Shown here in pieces: positions 32,565 through 45,060 of a stretch of DNA of 64,000 nt; the stretch's first letter is position 1, and each line of letters opens with the position of its first letter. The position numbers and the translations under genes were made by a program. A model generated the notes under the pieces. It worked only from the letters and a program-made list of their open reading frames with translations. It was not told where the DNA came from and made no database searches. The DNA comes from Cyanoderma ruficeps (lineage: Eukaryota > Chordata > Aves > Passeriformes > Timaliidae): NCBI GenBank assembly GCA_008694505.1, contig VZDJ01000223.1, positions 4,394,229-4,458,228 of the forward strand. Direction: 5' to 3'.

Positions 32565-34271
32565 GAGAGGCTGGAGGGGCCTGCCAATGAGATAGTATTT
32601 TATATCTCCTTTCATTTGCAAGAATTCATGGTGGTTTCCTCTGTCTACAAACACCGCATCCACTCCAGAGAGTAAAAAACAATGACAGATGAAAAACTTT
32701 GTTAAAATGTGTTCAAAAAGGGAAAAAACTGGGAATGACAATCTGAGCAGGCCCAGGTAGGGCTGTCCCCTGCAGAAGGTCACCTGTTACTGCAGAGCAC
32801 TGAGAGCTTCTAGGACTAAAAACCACTTTTTAAAACCCTCCCCAAAAGGGATATCCTTTATCCCCAAGGACAGAGGCTGAATTGAAGGAATACCAAGATG
32901 AGACTCTCTTTAAGATGTTCAATCTTATAAAGAGTAACAGTGAGGATGAGTGCAAGGAACTTGTTCCTATCCTGTTTTTCCTGCCTGTTCAAACCTCTGC
33001 CTGTCTGGAACCAGCTGCTCAAGGCTCAAAACCTTCTGCAGCCACATCTGTCCCAGTGCCACGGGGAGAAGATGCTATTGTGAAAATCGTGGATGCTCTC
33101 ATCGCCCTTTGTTCCAGGCCCGCAGTACGGCCCGGTTCAGAAAACACGTCAGGTCATCAAATCAGCGCAGTAAATCTTCCCTTTTACTTAGAAAGACAAA
33201 AATAATCCTGACTTTTTCATGAGCTCACACAACACCAAGAGGCATTTCAGGCTCAGGAAAGGATCTCATTTCTGCTGTCACAAGTTGGAGCGGGCTGCAC
33301 TTGGATGGGCCCTGGGGCTGCGCACAGAATCCAGCTCCGTCCCGAAGGGGAGCATCCGAGGCACAGATTTGGTGGCAAGACCCCATCCCCAGCTCTTTTT
33401 TTGGAGTTCACCCGTGCAGGGGCCCTGCTGCAGCTAGTGCCAGGCTCAATATTAAATGCAGAAGAAGGAGAAGGAGCCTGCAGGAGCAGGGGCTGGGCCT
33501 CCTGGGCGAGAGGGCCCAGCCGCCACAGAGAGCGCGGAATCGCTTTCCATGATCCTCGCTTGGAGAGCTGGCCTGATTTCCTTTCATGTGTCCTCACTAT
33601 TCCTATTGGAAGGGATTTCCAGCCTCTGTCTATTTATACCCATTTCTTCTCGTGCCAACATTGTCTCTTCGCTTAAATAACTTTCCTCTGCCTGCTGCTT
33701 CGCCTCCTTGATGCTCTCAGCTGTCAGATCCCCCCTCAGCCTCCTCTCCTCAGGCAAAACAAGTCAATCCCACTTAATAACCCCTGAGGAAGAGTCCCCA
33801 TTCCCTGGATTCTTCATTCCCTACAACAAGCTCCTCTGTCTGGATGTGCTGGTGAGGATTCACAGCCCTTCCTCTACGGAAGTTTTAGGGTCACATTTTA
33901 GGGTCGTGTCATAACCTGAGGGCTCAGAGGAAAGGTCTGTGGTTCTTCCTTTGCTTTCACCAGAACAAAGCAATCCCCATGTAATAATGCAGCAATTAAT
34001 TACGTCTCTGGTACCCCACACAGAGCTAGGGGGAAATACTGTGGTTCCTATTGCAGAATGTTCATTTCTCATTGCCAACAGCAAATGAGGACATTGGCTT
34101 TTCTTCTAAAAATGTTAAGGCCCAGGTAGGAGTTCAAAAATGGACAAAATATCTGTTTATTGGGTAGAGAAGGATGCAGACAGGTAAAGAGAACAGAGTT
34201 CCCTTCGTAGCTCGGTAAATGCAAATAATTCCTTTTACTCTCATCACCTCTACCTCTCTCTTTTTCATCAG
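32565..34271. other. unassigned sequence
   Basis: No gene is supported. Positions 33290-33545 are moderately GC-rich with about ten CpGs. Confidence 0.4.
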
Positions 34272-34555
34272 CATCGTATCATGGAATCATGGAATGGTTT
34301 GGGTTGGAAAGGGCCTCAAAGCTTGTCCAGAGCCATGGGCAGGGACACCTTCCACTATCCCAGGCTGCTCCAAACTCTGTCCAACCTGGCCTTGGACACT
34401 TCCAGGGATGCAGAGGCAGCCACAGCTTCTCTGGGCACCTGTGCCAGGGCCTGCCCACCCTCCCAGGGAACAATTCCTTCCCAATCTCAAATCTAAACCC
34501 ACTCTCAGTGTGAGGCCATTCCCATGTCCTTTCCTATTACTACCTGGCAGATAAA
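34272..34555 (-). mobile_element. CR1 LINE 3' end, longest copy in the window
   Basis: On the minus strand this is the last ~285 bases of CR1. Octamer tail remnants are at the left (ATGGAATCATGGAATGG), followed by 'TTTGGGTTGGAAAGGGCCTC', 'CATGGGCAGGGACACCTTCC' and 'CAGGGATGCAGAGGCAGCC', ending near 'GAGGCCATTCCCATGTCCTT'. It contains no ORF2 catalytic region. Confidence 0.95.
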
Positions 34556-37500
34556 AGATGTTTCTCCTTGAAGTCAAGTCAGTGATAAAACTCCTGTTGA
34601 CTTCTTGTTGTTGCAGGGAGCAGAGGAGGGTTCTGGTTTTTGTAACGTGGGCAGAAATCTGATGGAATAAAATGAATTTCAGTGATAACCTCACTTAACA
34701 GAGCCCCCTTATCCAAGGCAGAATAAAACCAGGGAGGTCTTCAAAAGATGCAGAGAGAAGCTGGTCACAGAAAGAAGAGTGAGGCTGAAAATGCAGCTAA
34801 AAATTCTTCCAAAGGTTCACCCTGTGCCCAGATCACCCAAGGTCCTGCTGGAGTTGCACACTCATGATTTACACACCCACAGTGGCTCTCTGCTGCTGCT
34901 AATGAGCACCTGGTGTTTCCATGACTTACACCTTGCCTCCGGAATACAAAAATCCTGCCACATCCATCACCCCAGGCCTCCTCTCCAAACAGCAGGAAGG
35001 GCAGAAATAACAAGATCTTGCAGGAAAAGCCCAAGCAGCTCAAAAAGAAACTATGTCAGGAGTAACAAATCCACGGCTTATGTCAGACCCTGCTCCAGAT
35101 AAGAGGAAATATTTTTTTTTTTTAAATGAAATCCAAGTATGGCCCTTGCAGATGTGGAAAGAATGCAGCAGGAAGGTATTTCCAATTCCCAGTGGAAACA
35201 GGTTTTGCAGTGGGGTTGTTTTAATGTTCTTTTTTTTTTTTTTTTCCCCAGCTGCTCCTTGCCCTCTTTGCTGTTTCCTTGGGGATTGGGGAGCACCGGT
35301 GCCCTCATTCCAGCTGGGAGCAAACCCAGGGAAGGCCTGTCCAAGGGGCAAGAGGAAGTCTGTGTTCCACGATTAATTCTCCTGCTGATTGAGGGTTCTG
35401 ATACCGCACGAGTGACAATAAAAATCCCCACGCATGGGAATGCTTTTCCACCAAAGCAACCTCGCTTTTAGCCACCTGCTAAAATCAGGGAAAATGGAGG
35501 TTTCGTGCTGGATTTCTCTCCCTTTCCTGCTTCCCAGTGGGTGGCATTTCCCTCCCTCCTTCCCTTTTCCTTCTCCAGCGCAGAAAGAACTTATTTATGA
35601 GGGAGATAAGGGAGAACAAATCCTAGAAGAGCTTTGGCCTCAATGCCATGGCTTTGATAAGTGTCTTATGTTTAGGAAAAATGTGGTTAAATTTTGAATT
35701 ATTTCTGAACAAACAGTTGGACAGTAAAAACCAGGTGCTTGTGGAGATGCTGGTGAGGTTCTGCAGCTTTATTTAAATATGAAAAAAAGATTTATTGCTT
35801 TTTTTCCTCATGAAGGGAGTCAGGGTTTTTACGCTGGAGAAAGGCCAACTTCACCTCTCAATGGTTAAAAAGCCCCAAATATCAGCTTGTACTTAAAATC
35901 CCTGCAAATGTTTTGGGTGGCAAAATTCTGTGGAAATTTGGGTTGAGCTGGGTAACATTTTTTCCTTACAATGCCTTCAGCCCAATCCAAATTTCCAGAG
36001 CAAACAGCATTTTTTCCCCCCGAAGATTTTTCAGCCGTACAGTGACAATTTGCAATGTGTTATTTCAATTAATTGTCAACTGTTTCCAGATCTCGGAGCA
36101 GATCACTGGATATAAACCCGGCACTGCTACTCGATTTGCTTCTCTTTCCTCTCATTTATTTTCCAAGACAAGAGCTTTGGGGTGACCATCTGCTTCTCAT
36201 TTCGAACCTGTCTGCTTTTGTTGATACCTGATGTCTTCTGCCTCATGCACAAGCTCAATTAAAGATTGATAAGCAGAGTTTTTGTTTTGACACAGGTTCC
36301 CCGATCCCGAGCAGCAAAGCTTCACAATTCTGAGTTGCTTTTGTGGTGCAGGGCTTTTTCAGGGGCTTTAAATTCTGTTTTAGACCCGTGCTTAGCAACT
36401 GTTTCCCAATCTGCTTTTGAGTTAGCTCGTGAAATGGAATAGAGACGTTTTTGGGGCTAAATTAGAGGCATTTGTGAAACGTGGGGCTGTAGGAAATGTG
36501 AAGTTAAGGCTCCAGCTCTTCCTCCCTCCTGGTTTCCATACTAAACCCTCTCAGTTTTTAGGCTAAAATAGCTTTATTTGCCTAATTCTGTTGTAGCACT
36601 GTGAGGATCACCCTGGCTCCTCTGCACTCCTCCACCTCTGCTGCAGCTTCTGCCAGGTGAGCAGCTCCAGGCAGAGAGCCAAATACCAACCTCTCCACAT
36701 CCTCCAAGTGATGTTTATTCTCTTAATTGACTCCTTGCCTCCCCTGCCCCCGGCGGGATGAAGCAGCTCCAAACCTTTCCCAACACTCAGCTCTGAAGTG
36801 GCAGCGACTTAGAGCAGGCTCGAAAGGAAAATGGGATGAAATGACCAATATAAGGGAGAAATTGTGTTTGTCACCATCAAAATCTGCTTCCCCAGCCCCT
36901 CTCAGAGCTGGTCAGGGGCAAAATGTGAGGACAAAGTGGGATCTAAACTCAGGTGCTGCTTAAACCCAGTTTTATTTCCATTCTCACGTCTCTAAAAGCT
37001 CCCATCTTGCTTTTCCTCACCCAAGTTTGTGTGATTCTTTCATTAAAAATTTGGTCTTTTGAAGGTTTCAGGTAATGGAGAAACCTGAGCCTGCCTGGAG
37101 GGTGCTTTGGCTCCCCTAAAACATCAATTTCTTTAAATTTAAATTTAAATTCAAATTAAAAAACTTTATGCCCCCCTTTCTTTTCCATCCTACAAACAGA
37201 ACTGCCTGATTTTGGGTAGGATGAACCTTAGACAGCAACTTCCCACTCTTCAGGTGGGAAGCTGCTCTTGTCTTCCCTTTTAATTATTCCCCAAAGCCCT
37301 TGATTATCCTCTATTTTCCCCATCTAATCAGAACATCATACGCAAGCAAAATCCACAGGGTTTTGGGTTTGTTTTTTTTTTCTCCTGTCTGTTTTACTTA
37401 CTCCGTTCATATTTTTCTCATAAAATCTGTCACCAGTGGCCAGTTCCTTTCTCTCTGTAATGGAAACTTTGGGATTGGTTAAGAGAAAAAAAAAAAAGCA

Positions 37501-37996
37501 ACCCAGCAAACCCAATCCTAAATCATTAAGTAAGATAATATCTCAGAGTTATTACTTAACAATGAGAAATTTTATAGCAGACGTTTTGACAGGACATTTT
37601 TCACTTACAAAACCATCCTCCTTTTTTTATTTTTTTTTTTCTTTCTCCCTTAGGTTATAAGGTGCTTAAATCATTTTTGCTGAAGGAAGGAGGAAACAGC
37701 TGTGGCTCAAACACACTTTTTCTGTCTGTCGTTCCATCTTTATTTTTTCTCTTTCTGTGCATTCAGCACCCTCGGAGTGAAAGCAGCAGCAGCAGCGGCA
37801 GCGGGGCCAAGATTAGAAATTAAAGAACGTAAACTTGAATTTGGATCATCTGGGGCCAGGTCTGAGGGCAGGAGTTCTCTTCTCCCCTGGTTTCCTGGCT
37901 GGGCTGGATGTCCCATTTCTGGGTGAAGGGGCAGGAGCTGGGATGTGCCAACCCCTGCCCATCCTGCAGCCTCAGCTTTCCCTCCGCTTTGGAACC
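34556..37996. other. unassigned sequence
   Basis: About 3.4 kb without a recognisable gene or element. Short poly-T/A runs occur at 35110-35123, 35231-35246 and 37629-37640. A short GCA trinucleotide run at 37785-37803 lies just before the minisatellite. Confidence 0.4.
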
Positions 37997-38421
37997 AGGC
38001 TGTGGATCCCATTCCCAGACTATGGATCCCATTCCCAGGCTGTGGATCCCATTCCCAGACTGTGGATTCAATTCCCAGGCTGTGGATCCCATTCCCAGAC
38101 TATGGATCCAATTCCCAGGCTGTGGATCCCATTCCCAGACTGTGGATTCAATTCCCAGGCTGTGGATCCCATTCCCAGACTATGGATCCAATTCCCAGGC
38201 TGTGGATCCCATTCCCAGGCTATGGATTCCATTCCCAGACTGTGGATCCCATTCCCAGGCTGTGGATCCCATTCCCAGATTGTGGCTCCCCTTCCCCAGA
38301 CTTTGGACCATCTTCCCAAGCTGTGGATCCCCTTCCCAGACTTTGGATCCCCTTCCCAGGCTGTGGATCCCCTTCCCACATTCTGGATCCCTTTCCCAGA
38401 TTCTGGATCTGCTTCCCAGCT
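37997..38421 (+). repeat. 20-bp minisatellite x ~21
   Basis: The unit is CTGTGGATCCCATTCCCAGG, with regular alternation of CTGTGG/CTATGG and CCCAGG/CCCAGA. The last seven units diverge (CTTTGG, CCCCTTCCC, TTCTGG). Because 20 is not a multiple of three, each frame cycles through all three phases and encodes the same 20-residue pattern, which explains three overlapping open frames of 162-211 codons. Confidence 0.97.
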
Positions 38422-38483
38422 GCTCCCATTTAATCCAAGGAGCTTCCCTGGACCAAACCTAACCCACTGAAGCACTCCAGTGC

Positions 38484-38570
38484 TCATGGAATCTCCAAGG
38501 TTGGAAAAGACCTCCAAGATGATCAAGTCCAACATTGCCATGTCCAGTTTTTGGGCGTCTCTTTAGGCTG
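38484..38570 (-). mobile_element. CR1 LINE 3' end fragment
   Basis: 'CTCCAAGGTTGGAAAAGACC' followed by 'TCCAAGATGATCAAGTCCAA' is the minus-strand CR1 3' end of the AAAGACC-type subfamily. About 85 bases remain. Confidence 0.85.
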
Positions 38571-40003
38571 AGATTATTGAAAATAAAAATCTTGGAGGGC
38601 CGTGATCCCAGATAAACACAAAGTGTTCTCTGCTTCTCTAAGTGAGACTTTTCCCAAATTTCCCCTTCTAAGCCTTTCCCTCCCACCCCTTTCCATCCCG
38701 AGCATTTCTTGTGCTCTAACATTCCTCAGATGCATTTTCAGGAATTCAGATTTTGGATCAGATCCTGCCTGGTGCCTGTGGAAGTGTCTGCTTCCAAGGA
38801 AGCCACGGGATGCCTGATAACAAGTGTGGAAATCCAGCCTGGATAAATATAATCCACATCAAAGCTGTTTAAGTGCTAAACACCAAGCAGGAATAATTTA
38901 AATTAATAATATTCAGGAGAACACCGTAAGTCCGGGCCTCGCTCCACAGAAGAAGAGTAAAATATTAATATGACAATGTCAAGAAAGAGTTTTCCATCGG
39001 GGGAAAGTGTCTAGAAGTTTATAATCCATTTTTTCCATTAATTTCTTTCGAAGGAGCAGAATGGATCAGTGTGGAGCTGGGACACAGAGAAGTTCTGTTC
39101 CTTTCTGCTGGGCAGAGAAAAGTTCTGAAATAAAATATCCCAGCAAAAAATCCGATGATTATTTGGGTGAAGAAAGAGCGGATAATCCCACAGTTATTGT
39201 TCATTTTTGTGCCAGCTGAAGCGGGTTGGCACCCATCCCAAAAAAGCCAGCACGTATTTTGACTTTGATTTTCCTTTTCTCCTTCCTTTAAAAAACTGCC
39301 CCCATGAAGTCAGCCAGGATTTAAACAAATACATCTATAGCATGATAACACTGCCCTGAAACAAAATAATTAGGAACGAGGCCTGAAATAACTGTCTAAA
39401 GACACTGGGAAACGTAAATCAGCCCAGGAATTGGAATAACAGGGAGGTGATGATGGAGCCTGGCCGAGGTGGTCCTGCCGGAGGAGCGAGAGGTTGTTTG
39501 GATAGGAAGAGCACTGGATGGATCAGTGCAAGGTCTGGGTGTTCCCCGCAGCTCCTGGGCCAATCCATCTCCAAGGAATCTGTCACAAAGGCCAAACGGG
39601 CACTGTAATTCTTGCCACGAGTTGGGTGATTTTGTGGGAGCAGAGCAGCTTTTAACTGCCAGAGACAGATCTCACCCCTGCAAGCCAGGCCTCTTATCTA
39701 ATCTTTTTGATTTTTGTTTTTTACACGGACCCCACTAATTTTCTATTAAACCTTTTCGGTTTTGCTTTGTGGCTACAGGAATGCTGTTAATTCTGAGATC
39801 TGCACCTCTCCTGTAGATCCCCATGGACTTTTCCCTGATGGAAATAAATATTGTTCCTTTTTACGACTTGATGGCAAAGAGCTCAGCTCAACAAAGGGAG
39901 GTTTTCAGTGCATTTGAGTTCCCGGTTTCCATCTTTATTTGAACTATTTCAGACTTTTCCACAAATATTTCCCAGAGCCTCAGGGACAGAGGGTGTGCCT
40001 TAT
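38571..40003. other. unassigned sequence
   Basis: No recognised feature. Confidence 0.4.
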
Positions 40004-40190
40004 CAATCCTGGAATGGTTTGTGTTGGAAGGGACCTTAAAGACCACCTCACTCCATGGGCAGGGACACCTTCCATTGTCCCAGGAAGCTCCTTGGACACT
40101 TCCAGGGATCCAGGGGCAGCCACAGCTGCTCTGGGGCACTCTCTGAACAAAGAATTTCTTCCTCATCTCTAATCCAAACCAACCTGTGAT
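40004..40190 (-). mobile_element. CR1 LINE 3' end fragment
   Basis: Minus-strand CR1: 'GTTGGAAGGGACCTTAAAGA', 'CATGGGCAGGGACACCTTCC', 'TTGGACACTTCCAGGGATCC' and 'AGAATTTCTTCCTCATCTCT'. Small deletions remove parts of the middle. Confidence 0.95.
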
Positions 40191-42212
40191 TTATTTCATT
40201 TACTTGCAGGATTTCCAGTCCCATCCCTGTGACCCTCAGAGGGAGGATGCCCCAAATAAAGGAGCCCAGATTTCAGTCCATCATCCTGGACACCTCTGCC
40301 ACCCCCTCAGTGTCACCCCCTCAGTGCCACCCCAGCCCTGGGCACTGCCAGGGGAGTTTTTCCTCTCCTGAAATCTCTGGTGGAGCCCAGGGAAGGTTCA
40401 GATCCCGTCCCTGCTGAGTCACAGGCTGTTCCTCAGGCTCCCAGCAGGAGCTGTCCCCAAGGAAGGACGTTCCCTGGAACATGAGTGACTCACTGGTGTC
40501 ATTTTTTTTATCCCCTGCATCCATGGGAGGGAACAGCAAAAGGTCTCCTGCAAAAACCACCTTGTTTTGTGCTATTCCTTCACTCTGCTGCTGAGCTCAA
40601 CAGGCACTGGTATAATTGGAGAAGGAGTTTAAAATGGAAGAATTAATTATTTCTCATTTATCCCTGTGAAATCTCACTTCNTTTTTCTTTTCTTTTTCTT
40701 TTTTTTTCTTTTTTGTGAAAAACATGTTAGCAACACTATTGACATTGGCTGTGAGGAGCAGATCACCGGGAACAGGGAGAGCTGCTGCTTTCTCTCTCAT
40801 CAGAAAGGTGGGGAAGTCAGGAGAGATAAGCAAAGGCATTATTGGCAATGCACGGGGTGGCCACAGATCAATATTTTTTCATGCAGAATGTTTTCCTCAG
40901 TTGAAAAATGCTTTGGTTTCGCAGGTACAATTCAGGACACGAAAACAGACTCTTGGAACATTCTTGTTTCGCGTTTTAGAGTGCTACTGGACTTGAAATT
41001 ATTTGTTTTTAAAAAGAAAATCATCTTTTGCCGGTGTCCCCTGGCCTGAAAGCTCGATGGGTTTCACCAAAACCATTCCGAGTGTTTGGTTTTCAACATA
41101 AAAAATACAAACGCCTTAAAAAATTCAGGGTTTTTCTCTCTTTGATGAGGTCCATTTTTTGGAAGTGTACAGAAGTTCTGTGAGATAAAAGCCAGGAAAA
41201 CGAGCACAGAAAATAATGAAATGAAGGGGCCAGTGACAGCCAGGAGCAGCTGTGGATGAGGGTCCTGCTGATGCACAACTCTGTGTATTTTTGTCTAATT
41301 AGGATGAGGACTCTTGGCCTAGAAAATCATCATCCTTAACCCAAGGCCTAAACCCTGCAACGTTGTAAAAGACCTGAAAATGCATCTTGGCCTGGAAAGG
41401 TTTAGTCAGCTGCAGCACCAGAGTTCATTCCTAATGACGGAAAATTGCTAATCTTCCCAAGTTTGTCACCAAACCAGTGCTGAAATCTGAATGGAAAAAG
41501 TTTTGCAGTCATTTCTGCGAAATGCCACGGAATTCAGAAAAGGAGAAAAAAAAAAAAACAACAAAACTAAAGAGAGTGTTATTTCTGTTTGGCTTTCGGC
41601 TCTTGCACGGGCTGGTCTAACTTGACTTTGTGCCTTGGGATCGGCAGCCTGGACCCCTCTGACCCCTGGCAGGAAAATCCTTCAGGTACCAGGGAAACCT
41701 TGATGGGGAAAGAGCTTTGAGAGGTCTTTGGATTCAAGTCCCAAAGCTCCAGAAATGACCATTCCTAGAGGTTAAATTAGGAATTAAAAGTGTTAATTAC
41801 TGTTTGCTAACACGGTCAGTGCACTTTAAACTAATCAGATTAACAGGGTGGGTTTTTTTACCTCATTATCTCAAAAAAATACTTGAAACCCATACTTTCA
41901 GTAGTTAACTTTAGGGCCAAATATAAATGTGAAACGTTTCCATTTCACCAATTTTTAGGGTAAAAAAAAATTTATTGCCCATATAACAACCTTCAAAATT
42001 AACAGGTGATGCCAGGAGGGAGAGGAGCAAAGCAAGAATCCCCAGCCCAGGGTGTAAGGAATGCCCAGGCAGGGTCAACACCAGTGTCAGAGGCAATCCA
42101 TGAGCTAATCTTATCTAAAGAGCAAATCTAAAAGTGTGAGGTGATGGAGAGCCAGCCCAGCTCCACCTGGCTCCCTGGAAAAGCTCCCTGGAAAAGCTCC
42201 CTGGCTGAGCCA
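40191..42212. other. unassigned sequence, with an N at 40681
   Basis: No gene is recognised. A T/C-rich tract follows the N at 40681-40714. A 15-bp unit (GCTCCCTGGAAAA) is repeated about three times at 42168-42206. Confidence 0.4.
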
Positions 42213-42401
42213 CGGAAAGAATGGAAATCGCAGAGCCCTCGGCAGAGCTTTGGAGGTGACAAAAGTCTCACTGAGCACGTGGTTGGTGGCACAAAGATGG
42301 GCTCTAAATCCTGCACCTTCTGCTCCACCACCTTTGCAGCTTGGTGCAAAATGTCTCATGCAGGGGGTGGTTAAAATTACAGAGTGTGAAATACTTCAAT
42401 A

Positions 42402-42404
42402 TTT

Positions 42405-42435
<31 letters not shown>

Positions 42436-42436
42436 N
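42402..42436. repeat. (TA)n(TG)n microsatellite ending in an N
   Basis: Seven or so TA units pass into eight or so TG units, then a single N at 42436, then CR1 sequence resumes. The other copy of the block lacks this run. Confidence 0.95.
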
Positions 42437-42667
42437 CAAGAATCATCAAATTCAACCCCTGGACAATGCACAGGACACCCCAAATAACAAATCCTGTGCC
42501 TGAGAGGTTTGTCCAAGTGATTCTGGAGCTCTGGCAGGTTTGCAGCAGGGCCCATTCCCTGGGGAGCCTCTGGGGGAAGAAGCTTTTCCCAAAATCAGGC
42601 GCTGCCCCACGCCTGGGCACCACCTACAGGGGGTGGAAAGGGTCAGGGCAGAAAATGAGCTGCAAAA
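42437..42667 (-). mobile_element. CR1 LINE fragment within the duplicated block
   Basis: 'GGACAATGCACAGGACACCC', 'CTGTGCCTGAGAGGTTTGTC' and 'CTGGAGCTCTGGCAGGTTTG' are minus-strand CR1 3' region. The terminal ~27 bases present at 48570-48596 are missing here. Confidence 0.85.
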
Positions 42668-43829
42668 AGTTCTGAAACTGAGGCCTCTCTGGGAGCTCCA
42701 TGAAATATAAGGGAATAAAACCTTCCCTTTTGACTATTCCTCCTTAATCAAGACCATCACCTTTCACAGCACAAAGAATTAACATTTTTCCATCGAAATT
42801 CTTGCAATTTTTGCGTGGATGTTTCCCTCTAATTCCACCTTTTGCAGCCACTTCTTTAAAACGCCTGACAGTTTCTTGGAAAAACTGTTTCTCAGTGTTG
42901 GGTACCTCCTGTATCCCTCACAAAAAAAAAACAAAAAAACCCTCACACGTTCCCGAGTTCATAGACAGAACAGCTGTGCATCTTTATTGCACATATGCTG
43001 CACTCTGGTTTGGCTGGTGTGCCAGCAGACAGGAAAGGCAGATTTATTTTTAGGCAGATGTGAAAGCCCTAATTTGTTGCAGAGGGGGATAGAGAGCCTA
43101 AGAATAGCACACGAGGCGGCCACTGCCAAATTAATTAACGCAGACCAAAACAGGTTACAGCTCCCGAGCCAAAGCTACTATTTTCCACTTCCCCAGCTTT
43201 CCCCCTTCTCCAAATTAGTGGAGTAGGGCTGGAGCTGGAAGAAATGTCCTCCTTCCCTAAGAAATCTACTCGTTCCTGGAAGATTTCTTGGTGGTTTTTT
43301 CTTGAGGGATTGTGCAGGGAGGTTTGTGTTGACCTCACAAAACCCGGTGGTCAGATTTCCTCCGGGACTCCCTCGGGGATGGGCACATCCCAGCTGGAAA
43401 AGGGTGTGGAAGGAGCAAACCTCAGAGCTCTGGAGAATATTTGGAGAATCCAGCAAAGCTCCTGCAGCTCCAGGTGCTCCCAGCTCGTGGGTCTGAGGGA
43501 GGTGGGAATGGCTGAGCCTCCCTCCCTGCTCTGGGGTGACCACACGTGTTTGCTCCCAGCCCTTTCCAAGCGGGAGCTGCAGCCTATTTTAAGCTCGGCC
43601 TTCCCTCACGCACGCACTGTTGCCATAGCTGCAAACCCAATGCACATGGGAAGGGAGGCTCTGGCTCTTCTGGCTCAGCAGAGCTGCTCCATGTCCCCAA
43701 TTCCTCACCAGGGCACTGGGACATGGTGGGGCCGAGCTCCTGCCTGGGTGAATCCCTGGGATTGGCAGCAGCTGCCACACCAACCCCTTTTTGTTCTCCA
43801 TTCCTGCACTGGTGCCTTTTGGGCCTACC
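42668..43829. other. unassigned sequence
   Basis: No gene is supported; the 206-codon plus frame at 43244-43864 has no recognisable domain. Positions 43812-43829 resemble the PBS-proximal leader of family D. Confidence 0.4.
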
Positions 43830-43967
43830 TGAAAAACACAGGCCTGACAAAATTAAGGGAATAAAAGCTGTTTTATTTATTGAAGGGCCTTCAGGTACAT
43901 TTAGGGCAGAAAAAACCCACCCAAGATGGACAGCAGGTCACGGGTTCTCACATATTTGTAAGTTTGG
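43830..43967 (-). mobile_element. LTR family D, 3' portion (second copy)
   Basis: This repeats the 3' third of the LTR at 44138-44550 (direct repeat of about 137 bases, 308 bases apart), including AATAAA on the minus strand. On the minus strand it joins the leader at CCAAA, a sequence present in both partners at the junction. Leader-like sequence also follows its 3' end, so it is not a simple 3' LTR. Confidence 0.75.
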
Positions 43968-44137
43968 CTGGGTGGACAGAGGGAAGAGCAAGGGGCTGTT
44001 CTTGGGAGCCTGGGAAGTGCCAGGGACACCACGTGTATCCCAGTGTTGGCAGCACAGCCCCGGGGAAATGCAGTTTAAAGCAGAGTAAATCACACATCCA
44101 TCCCCGTTTGATCACTCTGAGGCCTTTGGGGCCCACC
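43968..44137 (-). mobile_element. retroviral leader remnant of family D
   Basis: Reverse complement of about 30019-30215: PBS-like TGGGCCCCAAAGGCC, then CAAACGGGGATGGATGTGTG and the GGTGTCCCTGGCACTTCC block. It carries CCCCGGGGCTGTGCTG where the other copy has a TTAATATTGG array. Confidence 0.75.
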
Positions 44138-44550
44138 TGAAAACACAGGCCTGACAAAGTTAAGGGAATGAAAAGCTGTTCTATTTATTGAAGGGCCTGC
44201 AGGTACATTTAGGGCAGAAAAAACCCACCCAAGATGGACAACAGGTCACGGGTTTTCACACTTTGATAAGTTTGATCCATTTGCATATTGGAGGTTAATC
44301 TTCCAATTACAGCTTCAGTTAATGAAGTCATTTACCCCAAGTTTGCTGCCCCCAAACCCACTTTTGTTTCCATCTCTCAGGCCTGAGGCAGTGAGGTCCT
44401 TGATCCCCAGGCCTGGAGAGGAATTGTTGTGTCTGCCCAAAATGGGGAAGCAGCAGCTCACACCGTGTGTGGAGTTTGGAGTTCTACACTAAAAAACTGC
44501 AGGATTACAAATGGATGAAAAATATAAAAACCAAAATCCTAAAGGCATCA
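44138..44550 (-). mobile_element. LTR family D, complete LTR
   Basis: On the minus strand it begins TGATGCCTTTAGG and ends TTTTCA, 413 bases, with CTTCAATAAATAGAAC as the polyadenylation region. It aligns with 29618-30018 at high identity. It is followed by the leader and then by part of a second LTR, so this is a rearranged, coding-free provirus remnant. Confidence 0.8.
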
Positions 44551-44939
44551 GCACCTTCCACGATTGTCCATCATATAATGGAATTACTTTTGCCCACATT
44601 TGAAAACTTCCAGCCAGCTCCCATTTCAGGATAACTGTTATTTTTTTTTTTTTTGAAGCTGTTGTTTGTCAGGATATTTCCAGAAGAAACCATCAATACA
44701 CTTGAAAGGAGCCCACAGGCTTTGGCTAATGGTTTGAAAGGATACTTGATTTAAATGTTTAAATTTTCCTGCCTGCTCCTAATCTTAAACAGAAGAAAAA
44801 CAACCCAACAGAACTTTTATTAAAGGCAGTTGGGTCTTCAGTGAATTTGGACTTCCATAAATGCTTTGCCTTCAAAATTTATTGATGCTTTGGAGTAAAA
44901 AAAATGCACATTCAGGGGTAGGATGAGAAGGGAATGAGT
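44551..44939. other. unassigned sequence
   Basis: Contains a T run at 44641-44654. No recognised feature. Confidence 0.4.
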
Positions 44940-45060
44940 TTAAGGTGAAAAAAGGTAAATTTAGAGCAGATACTGGGGAGAAATTGTTCCCTGCCAGGGT
45001 GGTGAGATGCTGGCATGAGTCGCCCAGAGAATCTGTGGCTGCCCCATCCCTGGAAGCAGA
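44940..45060 (+). mobile_element. CR1 LINE fragment
   Basis: Sense CR1: 'AAATTTAGAGCAGATACTGG', 'GAAATTGTTCCCTGCCAGGG', 'TGGTGAGATGCTGGCATGAG' and 'GTGGCTGCCCCATCCCTGGA'. It stops before the 3' terminus, so it is truncated at both ends. Confidence 0.9.

Larger units (their letters stand above)
42213..42667 (+). repeat. duplicated block, copy 1 (contains CR1)
   Basis: This matches 48352-48826 in the same orientation, from GGAAAGAATGGAA to AGCTGCAAAA, with only scattered differences outside two indels. The match includes both a non-CR1 left part and a CR1 part, so independent CR1 insertions cannot explain it. At 42402-42436 a (TA)n(TG)n run and an N replace the normal CR1 3' terminus. Confidence 0.9.

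Noticed and set aside
37835..38470. Three overlapping open frames of 162-211 codons
   Set aside because: Produced by the 20-bp minisatellite cycling through frames. No start context, domain or exon boundary supports a gene.
43244..43864. 206-codon plus-strand open frame
   Set aside because: It runs into LTR family D at its end and has no recognisable domain.
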